Shown: positions 48,944 to 60,049 of the stretch, in pieces
Layout of the letters: each line of letters starts with the position of its first letter
Position numbering within the stretch: the first letter of the stretch is position 1
DNA from: Shewanella sp. Isolate13
Lineage (GTDB): Bacteria > Pseudomonadota > Gammaproteobacteria > Enterobacterales > Shewanellaceae
NCBI RefSeq assembly: GCF_022398325.1
Contig: NZ_JAKEVD010000003.1
Location: 99,011 to 163,010, forward strand
Reading direction: 5' to 3'
Length of the DNA stretch: 64,000 nt
Notes under the pieces: model-generated
What the model was told of the DNA's origin: nothing
The model's database searches: none
Seen by the model: only the letters and a program-made list of their open reading frames with translations
Program-made: the position numbers and the translations under genes

Positions 48944-49243
48944 ATGAACTTAACAACCAAACAAAAACAGCACTTAAAGGGCTTAGCGCACAGTCTCAAG
49001 CCTGTAGTGATGCTTGGTGGCAACGGCCTGACTGAAGGAGTACTGGCTGAAATTGATAATGCACTTTCTCATCATGAATTGATTAAAGTGAAAGTAGCCT
49101 CTGGTGACAGAGAGCTTAAAAACGCTATCGTAGATGCCATTGTACGTGAAACTCAAGCTGAAAAAGTACAGCTTATCGGTCACGTCTTAGTACTGTTCCG
49201 TCAGTCTGAAGAAATGAAAATTGCTGTGCCTAAGGCAAAGTAA
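48944..49243 (+). CDS. yhbY: CRM-domain RNA-binding protein YhbY
   Basis: A 99-residue protein consisting of one CRM domain, associated with 50S ribosome precursors. The hallmark G-G-N-G-L-T loop (about 25-30) follows 'LKGLAHSLKPVVMLG', and the C-terminal 'IGHVLVLFRQ' strand is typical. Divergent from rlmE, as in most gammaproteobacteria. A strong bidirectional terminator follows. Confidence 0.94.
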   Translation: MNLTTKQKQHLKGLAHSLKPVVMLGGNGLTEGVLAEIDNALSHHELIKVKVASGDRELKNAIVDAIVRETQAEKVQLIGHVLVLFRQSEEMKIAVPKAK

Positions 49244-49282
49244 TTAGCAAGGGCCTCTTTAAGAAGCCGTTGCAAGATAAAT

Positions 49283-49318
49283 AAAAAGAGCCGCTGTTAA
49301 TTCAGCGGCTCTTTTTTT
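49283..49318. terminator. Bidirectional terminator between yhbY and secF
   Basis: AAAAAGAGCCGCTG / CAGCGGCTCTTTTT with a 6-nt loop and T-run, between convergent genes. Confidence 0.95.
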
Positions 49319-49327
49319 ATGAGCCTT

Positions 49328-50236
49328 TTATGGTGTTTCGCTTAAAGGCTCAACCTTGTAATGCTCTGCACTCACCTTTAGAAACTCGGGTAAGCAAGTA
49401 CCCACTGATACTGACGAAATCGTTCCAATCATGATGCCGAGAAACATGGCAATAGAAAACCCCTGCAACGGCGCGCCGCCCATAATCCATAAGGCAGCAA
49501 CGGTAAACAAGGTTGTACCGCTGGTAACCATGGTGCGCGAGAAGGTTGCTTGCACCGCACTGCTACAGATCTCATCAATCGCCGCTTTTGGCTTAGCAAT
49601 GAGCACTTCCCTCACCCTATCGGCAATCACGATAGAGTCATTCAATGAGTAACCCAAAATAGCCAGTACCGCAGCCAGAATCGTTAGATTAAACTCCATC
49701 TGAGTTAACGAGAAGAAGGCCAACACGAAGATAACATCGTGAAATAGCGCGAGTAGTGCGCCACTGGCAAGACGCCACTCAAACCGAAAGCTCAAGTAAG
49801 CCAAAATACATAGCATTGCTGCAAGTAGTGCCAAGCCGCCCTGTTCTGCGAGCTCTTGACCAATTTGTGGCCCAACGATACTCGAGTTGAGCACTTGAAC
49901 ATTATCAGTCAAAGGCGCCAATACCGTTTTAATATCCTGCGCCCCAGCATTGTCTACTTTGGCGTAACGCAAAATCCAACGACCAGGTTCGCCCGCGGAA
50001 ATAACACTGACCTCCTGCTCAGATGTTTTGGCCAACAACTCGCTAATTTGTTCAGCCTTGATCTTGGGATCAAGTTTGACTTCAGTAACAATTCCGCCAG
50101 TAAAGTCTAGGCCCCAATTAAAACCATTAACCAAAATAATGCCAATAGATGACAGCATGACAAGCACAGAGAAGATACTCGAGAGGTAACGTGCCTTAGT
50201 CAACTTGCTTAATTTACTCATATTCTTAAGTTCCAT
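49328..50236 (-). CDS. secF: Protein-export membrane protein SecF
   Basis: A 302-residue RND-like subunit of the SecDF motor that uses proton motive force to pull proteins out of SecYEG. Six membrane helices are predicted. Signatures are G-L-D-F-T-G-G near residue 42 and 'GYSLNDSIVIADRVRE' (about 194-209), with the conserved Asp for proton coupling. The start ATG follows secD by 1 base with AAGGTG just upstream; M-S-K-L at 50221 is an alternative. Confidence 0.93.
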   Translation of the reverse strand: MELKNMSKLSKLTKARYLSSIFSVLVMLSSIGIILVNGFNWGLDFTGGIVTEVKLDPKIKAEQISELLAKTSEQEVSVISAGEPGRWILRYAKVDNAGAQDIKTVLAPLTDNVQVLNSSIVGPQIGQELAEQGGLALLAAMLCILAYLSFRFEWRLASGALLALFHDVIFVLAFFSLTQMEFNLTILAAVLAILGYSLNDSIVIADRVREVLIAKPKAAIDEICSSAVQATFSRTMVTSGTTLFTVAALWIMGGAPLQGFSIAMFLGIMIGTISSVSVGTCLPEFLKVSAEHYKVEPLSETP

Positions 50237-50237
50237 A

Positions 50238-52052
50238 TTACACCTTCACATTACGACTAAAGTTACGACCATATGCCCAGTTAACTAATGCTCTGGATGC
50301 AAATATTCCGGTAAACATACTGGTGAGTAGACCTAACCCTAGGGTTAACGCAAAGCCTTGAATTGGCCCGTTACCAATAGCGTAAAGCACCACAGCCGTT
50401 ATCATGGTGGTGAAGTTGGCATCGACAATGGTTGAAAAGGCGCTATCGAAACCTCTATCGATAGCATGAGCAAAACTTCTCCCCTCCTTTAGCTTATCTT
50501 TAATCCTCTCGAAGATGAGTACGTTAGTATCCACTGCCATACCGACTGTTAACACAAGACCCGCAATGCCCGGCAGAGTTAACACCGCGCCAGGGATTAA
50601 TGCCATTAAGCCAAAAATAAGGATCATGTTGGCCACAAGCGCCACGTTTGCTATCCAGCCTAAACGGCGGTACCAAAGCCCCATAAACAATAATGTCACC
50701 GCCATGCCTAAAGCTAGCGCTGAGAAACCATTGGTGATATTTTCCTCACCAAGGCTCGGGCCGATAGTACGCTCCTCTACGATAGTCACCGGCGCCGTCA
50801 TCGATCCTGCACGCAATAAGAGCGCTAACTGCTGCGCGGCGGCGTATTCTCCCACGCCAGTAATACTAAAGCGGTCACCCAGTTGTGATTGTATTGTCGC
50901 AATGCTGATCACCTCGGTGGTTTGTCTTATCTTGCCTCTATCATCACGGCTATACTCGCTGTATGAGGTCGCCATCGGCTTACCGATATTGTCACGGGAA
51001 AAGTCCGACATCATGGCGCCTCCCTCTCGGTCTAAATGGATCACCACCTCTGGTAGCCCCATCTCTCCAAGAGACGCTCTGGCATCGACGATATGTTCAC
51101 CGCCTAGTACTGGACGTCTGGCGACATAGACAGGTTGCTCCTGCTCATCTTTGAGAACCTTGGCATTGACTGAACCCGGCTGCTTAACTTGATAAAAAGC
51201 GAGGCTTGCAGTGGCGCCGATCACAGACTTGGCAGCTGCAGGATCTTGTACACCTGGGAGCTCGATGCGAATGCGGTGCTCACCTTGACGCTGAACCACG
51301 GCCTCACTGATCCCAAGCTGCTCGATACGGCTACGCATGATCTGCAAGTTTTGCTTCACGGTTAGATCGCGAATATTAATTTTTTCAGCTTCAGACAGGC
51401 CAACATTTAGAGATTGGCCGCCAGAATTAGTGATTTGCCAATTGGGATATTGAGTTTTAATAAACTCTCTTATCGCCGCTCTTTGGGTTAAGTCTGTTGT
51501 TGTGATATTCACATGGCCGTCAACCTGCTCCTGAATCGTGACACCATATAGCGACTGTTCACGCACAAATTGTCTAACAGACTCGATGAAGGTATTGGCC
51601 TGCAGCTTATAAACGGGGTCAATTTCAACATCGAGTAGAAACTGCACTCCACCTCGTAGATCCAGCCCCAATTTAATAGGGGAAAAACCAAGTGACAATA
51701 GCCAGTTAGGCGCTGCTGGCGCAAGAGTAAGGGTTAACTTAGCAGGATCTTCTACTTGGCTTACAAGTAAGGTCTTGAGCTTGCTCTGTTGTGAATTGTC
51801 GTCAAGCACGATCAGAGTTTGACCGCTAGCCTGATCGATGCGCTTGACGCTGATACCTTGTGATACCAACAGTTGATGTAACTCCAGGGGGTTAACCTTA
51901 AGACCCGCCTCATCGCTTATTTGCACCGCAGCATCCTCACCATAGAATGTGGGTAATGCGCTAAATAACATAATGATGATAGTGACTACTAACAGCACAT
52001 ATTTCCATGCGCTGTAATGGTTTAAGATTGTCGGACTCTTGTTCTCTCTCAT
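50238..52052 (-). CDS. secD: Protein-export membrane protein SecD
   Basis: A 604-residue partner of SecF. An N-terminal helix (about 15-32), a large periplasmic P1 region beginning after 'GLDLRGGVQFLLDVE' (about residue 113), and a C-terminal five-helix RND block with 'GMAVDTNVLIFERIKD' carrying the conserved Asp are present. The start M-R-E-N-K at 52052 was chosen because the membrane anchor follows at a normal distance; 52100 would add 16 residues without a ribosome binding site. Neither yajC nor tgt/queA is next to it, unlike the classical secDF locus, so this is probably a second secDF pair. Confidence 0.92.
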   Translation of the reverse strand: MRENKSPTILNHYSAWKYVLLVVTIIIMLFSALPTFYGEDAAVQISDEAGLKVNPLELHQLLVSQGISVKRIDQASGQTLIVLDDNSQQSKLKTLLVSQVEDPAKLTLTLAPAAPNWLLSLGFSPIKLGLDLRGGVQFLLDVEIDPVYKLQANTFIESVRQFVREQSLYGVTIQEQVDGHVNITTTDLTQRAAIREFIKTQYPNWQITNSGGQSLNVGLSEAEKINIRDLTVKQNLQIMRSRIEQLGISEAVVQRQGEHRIRIELPGVQDPAAAKSVIGATASLAFYQVKQPGSVNAKVLKDEQEQPVYVARRPVLGGEHIVDARASLGEMGLPEVVIHLDREGGAMMSDFSRDNIGKPMATSYSEYSRDDRGKIRQTTEVISIATIQSQLGDRFSITGVGEYAAAQQLALLLRAGSMTAPVTIVEERTIGPSLGEENITNGFSALALGMAVTLLFMGLWYRRLGWIANVALVANMILIFGLMALIPGAVLTLPGIAGLVLTVGMAVDTNVLIFERIKDKLKEGRSFAHAIDRGFDSAFSTIVDANFTTMITAVVLYAIGNGPIQGFALTLGLGLLTSMFTGIFASRALVNWAYGRNFSRNVKV

Positions 52053-52392
52053 AATATTTTGCTCTGTATATTGCCTAAGAACGCGATAATGACTTGCCAT
52101 TAGTCCGGGTTATTAACCCGTAAGAGTGGACTTGGGCACAAGTAATATCGCGGTAATCGCTATCGAGAAGAGCCTGCTTTTAGTGACCAGCCTAGTCATG
52201 CTTAAAACAGCAAATAGTACTTACCAATGCGGTGCTAACTCATAAAAGTAATGAGTGGGAAAACACACGGCTAAGCATGAAACCTATGTTTTAAAGGCAA
52301 AGTTTATAAAACCTTCCTTTAGCCAAATGAGGTTTGTTGCTGCACAGAGGTAAAGAAGTTCTCGATAGGTAAGCCGAAATGGCTTATGGAAC
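52053..52392. other. 340-bp region between the unknown exported protein gene and secD
   Basis: AT-rich. No ORF with a ribosome binding site, no clear terminator and no strong repeat were seen. It should hold the secDF promoter. Confidence 0.4.
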
Positions 52393-52914
52393 TTAGCTAA
52401 TGGCGCGAGCTTGAGAAAAGCGATAGAGAAGATTGGACTCTTTCCAAGCGGAGAGTCTATGTGTAGAACTTGGGATATGTAACAACCAATCGAGAGCCGG
52501 AGTAAACTCCACTCGGTAACCTACAGTTAACGATGGAACGGCAGGCGATATAAATTCAAACGCGAGTAGATATTCTGGACGTGTTTGCTGTGGATCATGC
52601 TGCGAGAAACTGACGAAACGTGATGATACCAGCGGCGCATATTCAGAGTCATCTCCCTGCTTCTTCTGGGCGTGATTATCCTTTAGCGTAATAGAGTTGA
52701 CATCAGGCAGGCTTAACACAGCCAAGTCAACACCCTGCTTTACTTGCGCTTGTAACTGCGATTGGTCTTTTAACTGCGCTCGCTCATTAACGTGCCCAGC
52801 CACTGAAACGTCAGCTTGCTGTGGTTTTTGCTCAGACGCACTCGCAGCCACAGGCGTGAGAAATAATCCCCCTATGAGCAACAAGATAAATCCAAAGCGC
52901 ACCAATAACTGCAA
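52393..52914 (-). CDS. Unknown exported protein (173 aa)
   Basis: I do not recognise the family. Residues 1-25 form a signal peptide (hydrophobic 'FILLLIGGLFLTPVAASA', cleavage expected after A-S-A or A-A). The mature protein is about 148 residues, Gln/Ser-rich at first (about 27-60) and then with strand-like segments such as 'PEYLLAFEFISPAVPSL' and 'GYRVEFTPALDWLLHI'. No cysteine pair or metal motif is obvious. The start is TTG at 52914 with GGGA 6 bases upstream; no ATG is available near the signal peptide. It lies between secD and greA on the same strand but with long gaps, so it is probably monocistronic. Confidence 0.6.
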   Translation of the reverse strand: MQLLVRFGFILLLIGGLFLTPVAASASEQKPQQADVSVAGHVNERAQLKDQSQLQAQVKQGVDLAVLSLPDVNSITLKDNHAQKKQGDDSEYAPLVSSRFVSFSQHDPQQTRPEYLLAFEFISPAVPSLTVGYRVEFTPALDWLLHIPSSTHRLSAWKESNLLYRFSQARAIS

Positions 52915-53006
52915 TTAACGTCCCAATATATGTCTTATTTATCGCTAACATAGTAAACCTAGTTAGCTAAAGACACAAAGCTTTTAATACCCATTAAACC
53001 AATAAT

Positions 53007-53028
53007 AAAGCCGCTAAAAAGCGGCTTC
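53007..53028 (-). terminator. Rho-independent terminator of greA
   Basis: AAGCCGCT / AGCGGCTT, perfect 8-bp stem with an AAAA loop, 23 bases after the greA stop. The U-tract on the minus strand is short. Confidence 0.75.
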
Positions 53029-53050
53029 ACTCGACTATCTCACCCTAAAG

Positions 53051-53527
53051 TTAGATGTAGTCTACTTTGATGATTTCAAAATCGTTAGTGCCACCTGGGG
53101 TTACGATAGAGATCTCGTCATCTAGGTTCTTACCGATAAGACCGCGGGCAATCGGAGAGCTGACTGAAAGCAAGTTTTCTTTAATATTCGCTTCGTCTTC
53201 ACCTACGATACGGTAAGTCACTTCTTCATCGGTATCGACATTCAAAATCGTCACGGTAGAACCGAAAATAACACGGCCGTTGTTAGCCATAGTTGTCACA
53301 TCGATAATCTGTGCGTGAGAAAGCTTACCTTCGATATCTCTAACGCGTGCCTCACACAAACCTTGTTCTTCGCGTGCTGCGTGGTACTCGGCGTTTTCTT
53401 TTAAATCGCCAAGTTCACGCGCCTCACCAATTGCTTCAGCAATTTGTGGGCGGCGTTCGAACTTAAGATAATCTAATTCTTTACGCAGTTGTTCAGCACC
53501 GACAACTGTCATTGGAACCGTACTCAT
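53051..53527 (-). CDS. greA: Transcription elongation factor GreA
   Basis: 158 residues, the family length. It rescues backtracked RNA polymerase by stimulating transcript cleavage. The N-terminal coiled coil has the acidic tip [12 protein letters not shown] (about 40-51), whose Asp/Glu pair coordinates Mg2+ in the polymerase. The C-terminal FKBP-like domain ends '[18 protein letters not shown]'. Located downstream of the carAB operon as in many gammaproteobacteria. Confidence 0.96.
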   Translation of the reverse strand: MSTVPMTVVGAEQLRKELDYLKFERRPQIAEAIGEARELGDLKENAEYHAAREEQGLCEARVRDIEGKLSHAQIIDVTTMANNGRVIFGSTVTILNVDTDEEVTYRIVGEDEANIKENLLSVSSPIARGLIGKNLDDEISIVTPGGTNDFEIIKVDYI

Positions 53528-53871
53528 AAGCTTCTTTCGTCTCCTTTAAAACAAAAGCATGCCCCACTGAGCCTAACTGTCAGTGAGATAAAAATTTGGT
53601 GGAATTGCGTTATTGTAAACGCTGAGGGCAAACGATGCACTCTAATCTATCTGTTGCGCTCGATAACTTAGCTTCTGTGTTCAAAATATAAGTCAAGCTG
53701 GCGATATAAACGAGGAATACAGCAATAACGATATCGTAACAGCCGATCTAGAGCTTACTCAACCTTGGCTAGAGTTACTAGCCGTTACAGATAAATTTTT
53801 TATTGAGCCGCTTCTCGCCTGCAATAAAAAAGGCCGCTAAAAGCGGCCTTTTTATTCAAGCTTCGCTTAAC
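53528..53871. other. 344-bp region between carB and greA
   Basis: Contains the carB terminator (53826-53853). The rest should hold the greA promoter. No ORF or RNA gene was recognised. Confidence 0.5.
53826..53853 (-). terminator. Rho-independent terminator of carAB
   Basis: AAAAAGGCCGCT / AGCGGCCTTTTT, perfect 12-bp stem with an AAA loop, 19 bases after the carB stop; the A-run on the left gives the U-tract. Confidence 0.95.
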
Positions 53872-56800
53872 TTACTGGGTAATGCGCTTATGCAACTCTT
53901 GTACTGACGTCACGTTCGAGCGGTCATCCGCCGAGTGAGCCATACAAGTTGCAAATGCTGCGTTCAGAGTCGTTGTGTAGTTCACCTTGTAACGCAGTGC
54001 ACCACGACGTAGCTGACGCGAGTCTTCAATCGCCTTACGACCTTCTGTCGTGTTAACAATGTAGGTGTACTCACCGTTCTTGATGCGGTCAAGAATGTGT
54101 GGACGACCTTCATGTACCTTGTTCACTAGACGTGGGTTAATACCCGCTTCGCCTAAGATAACCGCAGTACCGTGTGTTGCATCAATTTGGTAACCTAGCT
54201 CAATCAATTGAGCAGCCAAATCGGCTACACGGGCCTTATCGCTGTTACGAACAGACAACAGTGCTCGACCAGACTTAGGTACTTCAGATGTCGCACCTAG
54301 CTGTGCTTTAGCATAAGCTTCGGCAAACGTATCACCCACGCCCATGACTTCACCCGTTGAGCGCATTTCAGGGCCAAGCAGAGGGTCAACACCTGGGAAC
54401 TTGTTAAACGGCAATACCACTTCTTTTACAGAGAAGAATGGTGGAATCACTTCCTCTGTGAAGTTCTGAGACTTAAGGCTTTGTCCCGCCATCACTCGCG
54501 CAGCAATCTTAGCCAATGGTACGCCAGTCGCCTTAGAAACGAATGGTACGGTACGGGCAGCACGTGGGTTAACTTCAATCATGTAGATCTCGTTATCCTT
54601 CACCGCGAACTGTACGTTCATCAAACCTACAACCCCGAGCTCCATTGCAAGCTTACCCACCTGCTCACGCATGCGGTCTTGAATGTCTTGGCTCAAACTA
54701 TATGGAGGCAATGAACAACCAGAGTCACCTGAGTGAACTCCCGCCTGCTCGATATGTTCCATGATTGAACCAATCACAACCGTTTCGCCATCGCAAACCG
54801 CATCGATATCGATTTCGATTGCGTTGTCTAGGAAGTGATCCAGTAGTACTGGCGATGCATTCGATACGCTTACCGCTTCGTTGAAGTAACGACGTAAATC
54901 TTGCTCGTCATATACGATTTCCATCGCACGACCACCAAGAACATAAGATGGACGCACAACCAGCGGATAACCGATACGCTCAGCAGAAATCACTGCGCCT
55001 TCAACGGTCGTCACAGTATCGTTTTCTGGCTGCTTCATGCCTAGACGTTCAATCGCTTGCTGGAAACGCTCACGGTCTTCTGCGCGGTCAATCGCATCTG
55101 GGCTAGTACCGATAATTGGTACGCCAGCGGCTTCTAGGTCACGAGCCAATTTAAGTGGTGTTTGACCACCGTACTGCACGATTACGCCCTTTGGCTTCTC
55201 AATGCGTACGATTTCAAGCACGTCTTCAAATGTTACTGACTCGAAATATAGACGGTCTGATGTGTCGTAATCGGTAGAAACCGTCTCAGGGTTACAGTTA
55301 ACCATGATGGTTTCATAACCGTCTTCACGTAGGGCTAATGCCGCGTGTACACAGCAGTAGTCAAATTCAATACCTTGACCAATACGGTTTGGACCGCCGC
55401 CCAACACCATGATCTTGTCACGGTTTGATGGGTTCGCTTCACACTCTTCTTCATAAGTAGAGTACATGTAAGCCGTGTCAGTCGAGAATTCAGCCGCACA
55501 GGTATCAACACGCTTGTAAACAGGGTGAATTTCAAAACGAGTACGCAGTTTACGCACTTCCGTCTCGCTAACACCTGCAAGTGCTGCTAGACGAGAGTCT
55601 GCAAAACCTTTGCGCTTAAGCTGGCGTAGGAAGTCTTCAGTCAAACCAGCAAGGCCGGCTTCAGCAACTTGCGCTTCAGACTTTAGTAAGTCTTCAAGCT
55701 GTACAAGGAACCAAGGGTCGATGTTAGTTAGGCCAAAGATGTCTTCAACTGAAAGACCTGCACGGAATGCATCGGCGATATACCAAATACGGTCTGCACC
55801 AGGCTCTTTAAGCTCATGTCGAATACGGGTTAACGCTTCGCTATCTGCAAGGTCGATATGCGGACATAGACCATTCTTACCCACTTCAAGGCCGCGAAGG
55901 GCTTTTTGCAGTGACTCTTGGAAGGTACGGCCAATCGCCATCACTTCACCCACAGACTTCATCTGTGTGGTCAAGCGGTCGTTAGAACCAGCAAATTTTT
56001 CAAAGTTAAAGCGTGGAACCTTAGTCACAACGTAGTCAATTGCAGGCTCAAATGATGCTGGAGTCGCACCGCCTGTGATGTCGTTGCTTAGCTCGTCAAG
56101 AGTAAAACCTACCGCTAGCTTGGCGGCGATCTTAGCAATCGGGAAACCTGTTGCTTTAGACGCAAGTGCTGATGAACGTGATACACGTGGGTTCATCTCG
56201 ATGATAACCATACGGCCATCTTTCGGGTTGATACCAAACTGTACGTTTGAACCACCTGTTTCAACACCAATCTCACGTAGAACCGCTAGTGATGCATTAC
56301 GCATCAACTGGTATTCTTTATCCGTTAGGGTTTGCGCTGGTGCAACCGTGATTGAGTCACCGGTGTGAACACCCATTGGGTCGAAGTTTTCGATAGAACA
56401 AACAATGATACAGTTATCATTGCGGTCACGAACCACTTCCATCTCGTACTCTTTCCAACCAATCAGAGATTCGTCGATAAGCAGTTCGTTAGTCGGTGAT
56501 AACTCTAGACCTTGAGAACAGATATCCTCAAACTCTTCTTTGTTATAAGCGATACCGCCGCCGCTGCCACCCATGGTGAAAGACGGACGAATAATACATG
56601 GGAAACCAACTTGGTCTAATACGCCGTAAGCTTCTTCCATAGTATGTGCGATACCCGCACGCGGACACTCAAGGCCAATCGACTTCATAGCTTTGTCGAA
56701 ACGGCTACGGTCTTCCGCTTTGTCGATTGCATCGGCGGTAGCACCAATCATATCAACATTAAACTCTTTTAGTACGCCACGGCTTTCAAGCTCTAGTGCA

Positions 56801-57093
56801 CAGTTAAGTGCTGTCTGGCCGCCCATGGTTGGCAAAATCGCATCAGGACGCTCTTTAGCAATAATGTTGCGTACCACTTCCCACTGGATTGGCTCGATGT
56901 AAGTTGCATCGGCCATTTCAGGGTCAGTCATAATGGTTGCAGGGTTAGAGTTAACCAGAATAACTCGGTAGCCTTCTTCGCGTAGGGCTTTACAGGCTTG
57001 GGCGCCTGAGTAGTCAAACTCACAGGCTTGACCAATTACGATTGGTCCAGCACCTAGGATAAGAATACTCTTTATATCTGTACGTTTTGGCAT
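53872..57093 (-). CDS. carB: Carbamoyl-phosphate synthase large subunit
   Basis: 1073 residues, exactly the E. coli length. Two homologous ATP-grasp halves are present ('[20 protein letters not shown]' near residue 12 and '[20 protein letters not shown]' near 560), followed by a C-terminal MGS allosteric domain (about 935-1073) that binds UMP/IMP and ornithine. It makes carbamoyl phosphate from the ammonia supplied by CarA, bicarbonate and 2 ATP for pyrimidine and arginine synthesis. It is 28 bases after carA. Confidence 0.98.
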   Translation of the reverse strand: MPKRTDIKSILILGAGPIVIGQACEFDYSGAQACKALREEGYRVILVNSNPATIMTDPEMADATYIEPIQWEVVRNIIAKERPDAILPTMGGQTALNCALELESRGVLKEFNVDMIGATADAIDKAEDRSRFDKAMKSIGLECPRAGIAHTMEEAYGVLDQVGFPCIIRPSFTMGGSGGGIAYNKEEFEDICSQGLELSPTNELLIDESLIGWKEYEMEVVRDRNDNCIIVCSIENFDPMGVHTGDSITVAPAQTLTDKEYQLMRNASLAVLREIGVETGGSNVQFGINPKDGRMVIIEMNPRVSRSSALASKATGFPIAKIAAKLAVGFTLDELSNDITGGATPASFEPAIDYVVTKVPRFNFEKFAGSNDRLTTQMKSVGEVMAIGRTFQESLQKALRGLEVGKNGLCPHIDLADSEALTRIRHELKEPGADRIWYIADAFRAGLSVEDIFGLTNIDPWFLVQLEDLLKSEAQVAEAGLAGLTEDFLRQLKRKGFADSRLAALAGVSETEVRKLRTRFEIHPVYKRVDTCAAEFSTDTAYMYSTYEEECEANPSNRDKIMVLGGGPNRIGQGIEFDYCCVHAALALREDGYETIMVNCNPETVSTDYDTSDRLYFESVTFEDVLEIVRIEKPKGVIVQYGGQTPLKLARDLEAAGVPIIGTSPDAIDRAEDRERFQQAIERLGMKQPENDTVTTVEGAVISAERIGYPLVVRPSYVLGGRAMEIVYDEQDLRRYFNEAVSVSNASPVLLDHFLDNAIEIDIDAVCDGETVVIGSIMEHIEQAGVHSGDSGCSLPPYSLSQDIQDRMREQVGKLAMELGVVGLMNVQFAVKDNEIYMIEVNPRAARTVPFVSKATGVPLAKIAARVMAGQSLKSQNFTEEVIPPFFSVKEVVLPFNKFPGVDPLLGPEMRSTGEVMGVGDTFAEAYAKAQLGATSEVPKSGRALLSVRNSDKARVADLAAQLIELGYQIDATHGTAVILGEAGINPRLVNKVHEGRPHILDRIKNGEYTYIVNTTEGRKAIEDSRQLRRGALRYKVNYTTTLNAAFATCMAHSADDRSNVTSVQELHKRITQ

Positions 57094-57121
57094 TGCTTAA
57101 ATCTTCTCCCGGATGAGGTTA

Positions 57122-58267
57122 CTACTTGGCGTTTTTACGGTATAACTCAATCAAATCGATGAAGTGATTGAATAACGGCGCAGCATCGTGTGGTCCAGGG
57201 CTCGCCTCTGGGTGGCCTTGGAAACTAAATGCAGGCTTATCAGTAAGGTGAATACCTTGCAAAGAGCCATCAAACAGCGACTTGTGAGTCACCTTAATGT
57301 TGGCTGGTAGTGTGGCTTCATCAGCAGCAAAACCATGGTTTTGGCTGGTGATCATCACGTTACCTTGCTCAATATTGCTTACTGGGTGGTTAGCACCATG
57401 ATGACCAAACTTCATTTTCAGTGTTTTAGCACCTGAAGCTAATGCCAATAACTGGTGACCCAAGCAGATACCGAAAACAGGAATATCTGTTTTTAAGATC
57501 TCTTGAATCGCAGCGATTGCATAATCACATGGTTCTGGGTCGCCAGGACCGTTTGATAAGAACACCCCATCAGGATTCATCGCTAGCACTTCACTCGCCG
57601 GAGTTTGTGCAGGTACAACCGTCACATCACAACCGCGGTCAACCAACATACGTAGGATGTTGCGCTTAACACCATAGTCGTAGGCTACCACTTTATACTT
57701 AAGCTCAGCTTCTGGGGTGTCAGATGGCAAACCGCCAACTAAACGCCAGCTGCCGCTGCGCCATGAGTAAGTTTCATTTGTAGTGACTTCTTTAGCTAAA
57801 TCCATGCCTTTAAGACCAGGGAAGGCTTTAGCTGCAGCTAGCGCTTTAGCTTCATCTAAATCACCAACCATGATACAACCGGCTTGAGCGCCTTTTTCAC
57901 GTAGGATACGAGTTAATTTACGGGTATCGATATCAGCAATGCCAACAACGTTGTGAGCGATCAAATAATCGCTTAAAGATTGCTGATTACGAAAGTTACT
58001 TGCGATTAGCGGCAAGTCTCGAATGATAAGGCCACATGCATGAACAGAATCAGATTCTGTATCTTCTTCATTGGTACCAGTATTACCAATATGTGGATAA
58101 GTGAGGGTTACCATTTGACGTGAATATGATGGATCAGTCAAAATTTCTTGGTAACCAGTCATTGAAGTGTTAAAAACGACTTCACCAACAGACATCCCTT
58201 CAGCACCGATTGCAGTGCCAGAAAAAATGGTTCCATCTTCAAGTACGAGTAAGGCAGACTTTGTCAA
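57122..58267 (-). CDS. carA: Carbamoyl-phosphate synthase small subunit (glutaminase)
   Basis: A 381-residue class I glutamine amidotransferase subunit. The nucleophile is Cys 268 in G-I-C-L-G-H, with the His-Glu pair in [10 protein letters not shown]. The start is TTG at 58267: GGAGG lies 5 bases before it and the protein then begins [11 protein letters not shown] as in E. coli (382 aa). The longer ORF from 58360 adds 31 residues with no homology or ribosome binding site. The 202-bp upstream gap ends in the dapB terminator; no ArgR or PurR box was convincing. Confidence 0.96.
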   Translation of the reverse strand: MTKSALLVLEDGTIFSGTAIGAEGMSVGEVVFNTSMTGYQEILTDPSYSRQMVTLTYPHIGNTGTNEEDTESDSVHACGLIIRDLPLIASNFRNQQSLSDYLIAHNVVGIADIDTRKLTRILREKGAQAGCIMVGDLDEAKALAAAKAFPGLKGMDLAKEVTTNETYSWRSGSWRLVGGLPSDTPEAELKYKVVAYDYGVKRNILRMLVDRGCDVTVVPAQTPASEVLAMNPDGVFLSNGPGDPEPCDYAIAAIQEILKTDIPVFGICLGHQLLALASGAKTLKMKFGHHGANHPVSNIEQGNVMITSQNHGFAADEATLPANIKVTHKSLFDGSLQGIHLTDKPAFSFQGHPEASPGPHDAAPLFNHFIDLIELYRKNAK

Positions 58268-58437
58268 CGCGACCTCCGGAAAGAGCCAAATCATTGAAAT
58301 TGATTGTTTTTTGTGTGTTTTTAAGATACCAACTTTCGCTAAAATGCAAAATTTTGACAAATTCCGCCGATTTTATATGTAAAATTTAAACCTGTCCATA
58401 GTACAGATAAGGAATTTGTCAAAAAAATTTTTTTAGC

Positions 58438-58463
58438 AAAAAAAAAACCGCTAATAGCGGTTT
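58438..58463 (-). terminator. Rho-independent terminator of dapB
   Basis: AAACCGCT / AGCGGTTT with an AAT loop and a long run of A on the left, read as U on the minus strand. It lies about 7 bases past the dapB stop. Confidence 0.9.
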
Positions 58464-58469
58464 AAATAA

Positions 58470-59306
<837 letters not shown>

Positions 59307-59308
59307 TC

Positions 59309-59338
59309 AAAAAAAAGCCTAAGTATTAACTTAGGCTT
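59309..59338 (-). terminator. Rho-independent terminator of the FklB-type gene
   Basis: AAGCCTAAGT / ACTTAGGCTT, perfect 10-bp stem with a 4-nt loop and eight A on the left (U-run on the minus strand), between the isomerase gene and dapB. Confidence 0.95.
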
Positions 59339-59348
59339 ATTGTCTAAC

Positions 59349-59966
59349 TTAGATAATATCTAATAGTTCAACTTCGAATACCAAAGTTGAATATGGTGGG
59401 ATCGCTGCACCCGCACCGCGCTCACCGTATGCTAGGTGCTGTGGTACGAACAGTCTCCACTTAGAGCCTACAGGCATTAGCTGTAGTGCTTCAGTCCAGC
59501 CAGCGATAACGCCTGAAACTGGGAATTCTGCTGGCTCACCACGAGCTACAGAGCTATCAAATACATCACCAGAGATGAAAGTACCGTGATAGTGAGTACG
59601 AACTGTAGAGTCGTAACCTGGCTTGTCGCCATTACCTTCAGTAATAACTTCATACTGTAGGCCTGATTCTAAAGTCACAACGCCTTCACGTGCACCGTTA
59701 TCGGCTAGGTACTTATCACCTTCTTCAGATGCAGCAGCTGCAGCAGCTTCTTGAACTTTCTGGATACGCTGACTAATTTCAGTGAATGCAATTTGCATAT
59801 CTTGCATAGATACAACACTTTCTTTACCTTCGAAAGCGTCAGATAGACCCAATTGAACAGCAGAAATATCGATACCTTCAAACGAGTTAGCAGCTAGTTG
59901 CTCACCTAGTTGACGACCAACACCGTAGCTTGCTTGCGCTTCAATTGTACTGAACTTCTCAGACAT
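59349..59966 (-). CDS. fklB: FKBP-type peptidyl-prolyl isomerase, FklB-like
   Basis: 205 residues: an N-terminal helical dimerisation part with the family opening 'ASYGVGRQLGEQL' and a C-terminal FKBP domain (about 105-205). FKBP pocket residues are in V-R-T-H-Y-H-G-T-F, D-S-S, G-W-T-E-A-L-Q-L-M and A-Y-G-E-R-G-A-G-A-A-I-P-P. No signal peptide is present, so it is cytoplasmic like E. coli FklB (FKBP22). Monocistronic, with its own terminator. Confidence 0.92.
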   Translation of the reverse strand: MSEKFSTIEAQASYGVGRQLGEQLAANSFEGIDISAVQLGLSDAFEGKESVVSMQDMQIAFTEISQRIQKVQEAAAAAASEEGDKYLADNGAREGVVTLESGLQYEVITEGNGDKPGYDSTVRTHYHGTFISGDVFDSSVARGEPAEFPVSGVIAGWTEALQLMPVGSKWRLFVPQHLAYGERGAGAAIPPYSTLVFEVELLDII

Positions 59967-60049
59967 AATGATTGTACTCTCAATGATTCAAATGAATTTT
60001 CGCGCGCAACTTTATCATAATTTCTGTGATGTTGCCCTAAAAACCGTAG

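Noticed and set aside
50515..51129. 204-codon plus-strand ORF opposite secD
   Set aside because: Lies wholly antisense to a well-supported gene, is Ser/Pro/Ile-rich as expected for a shadow frame, and has no ribosome binding site.
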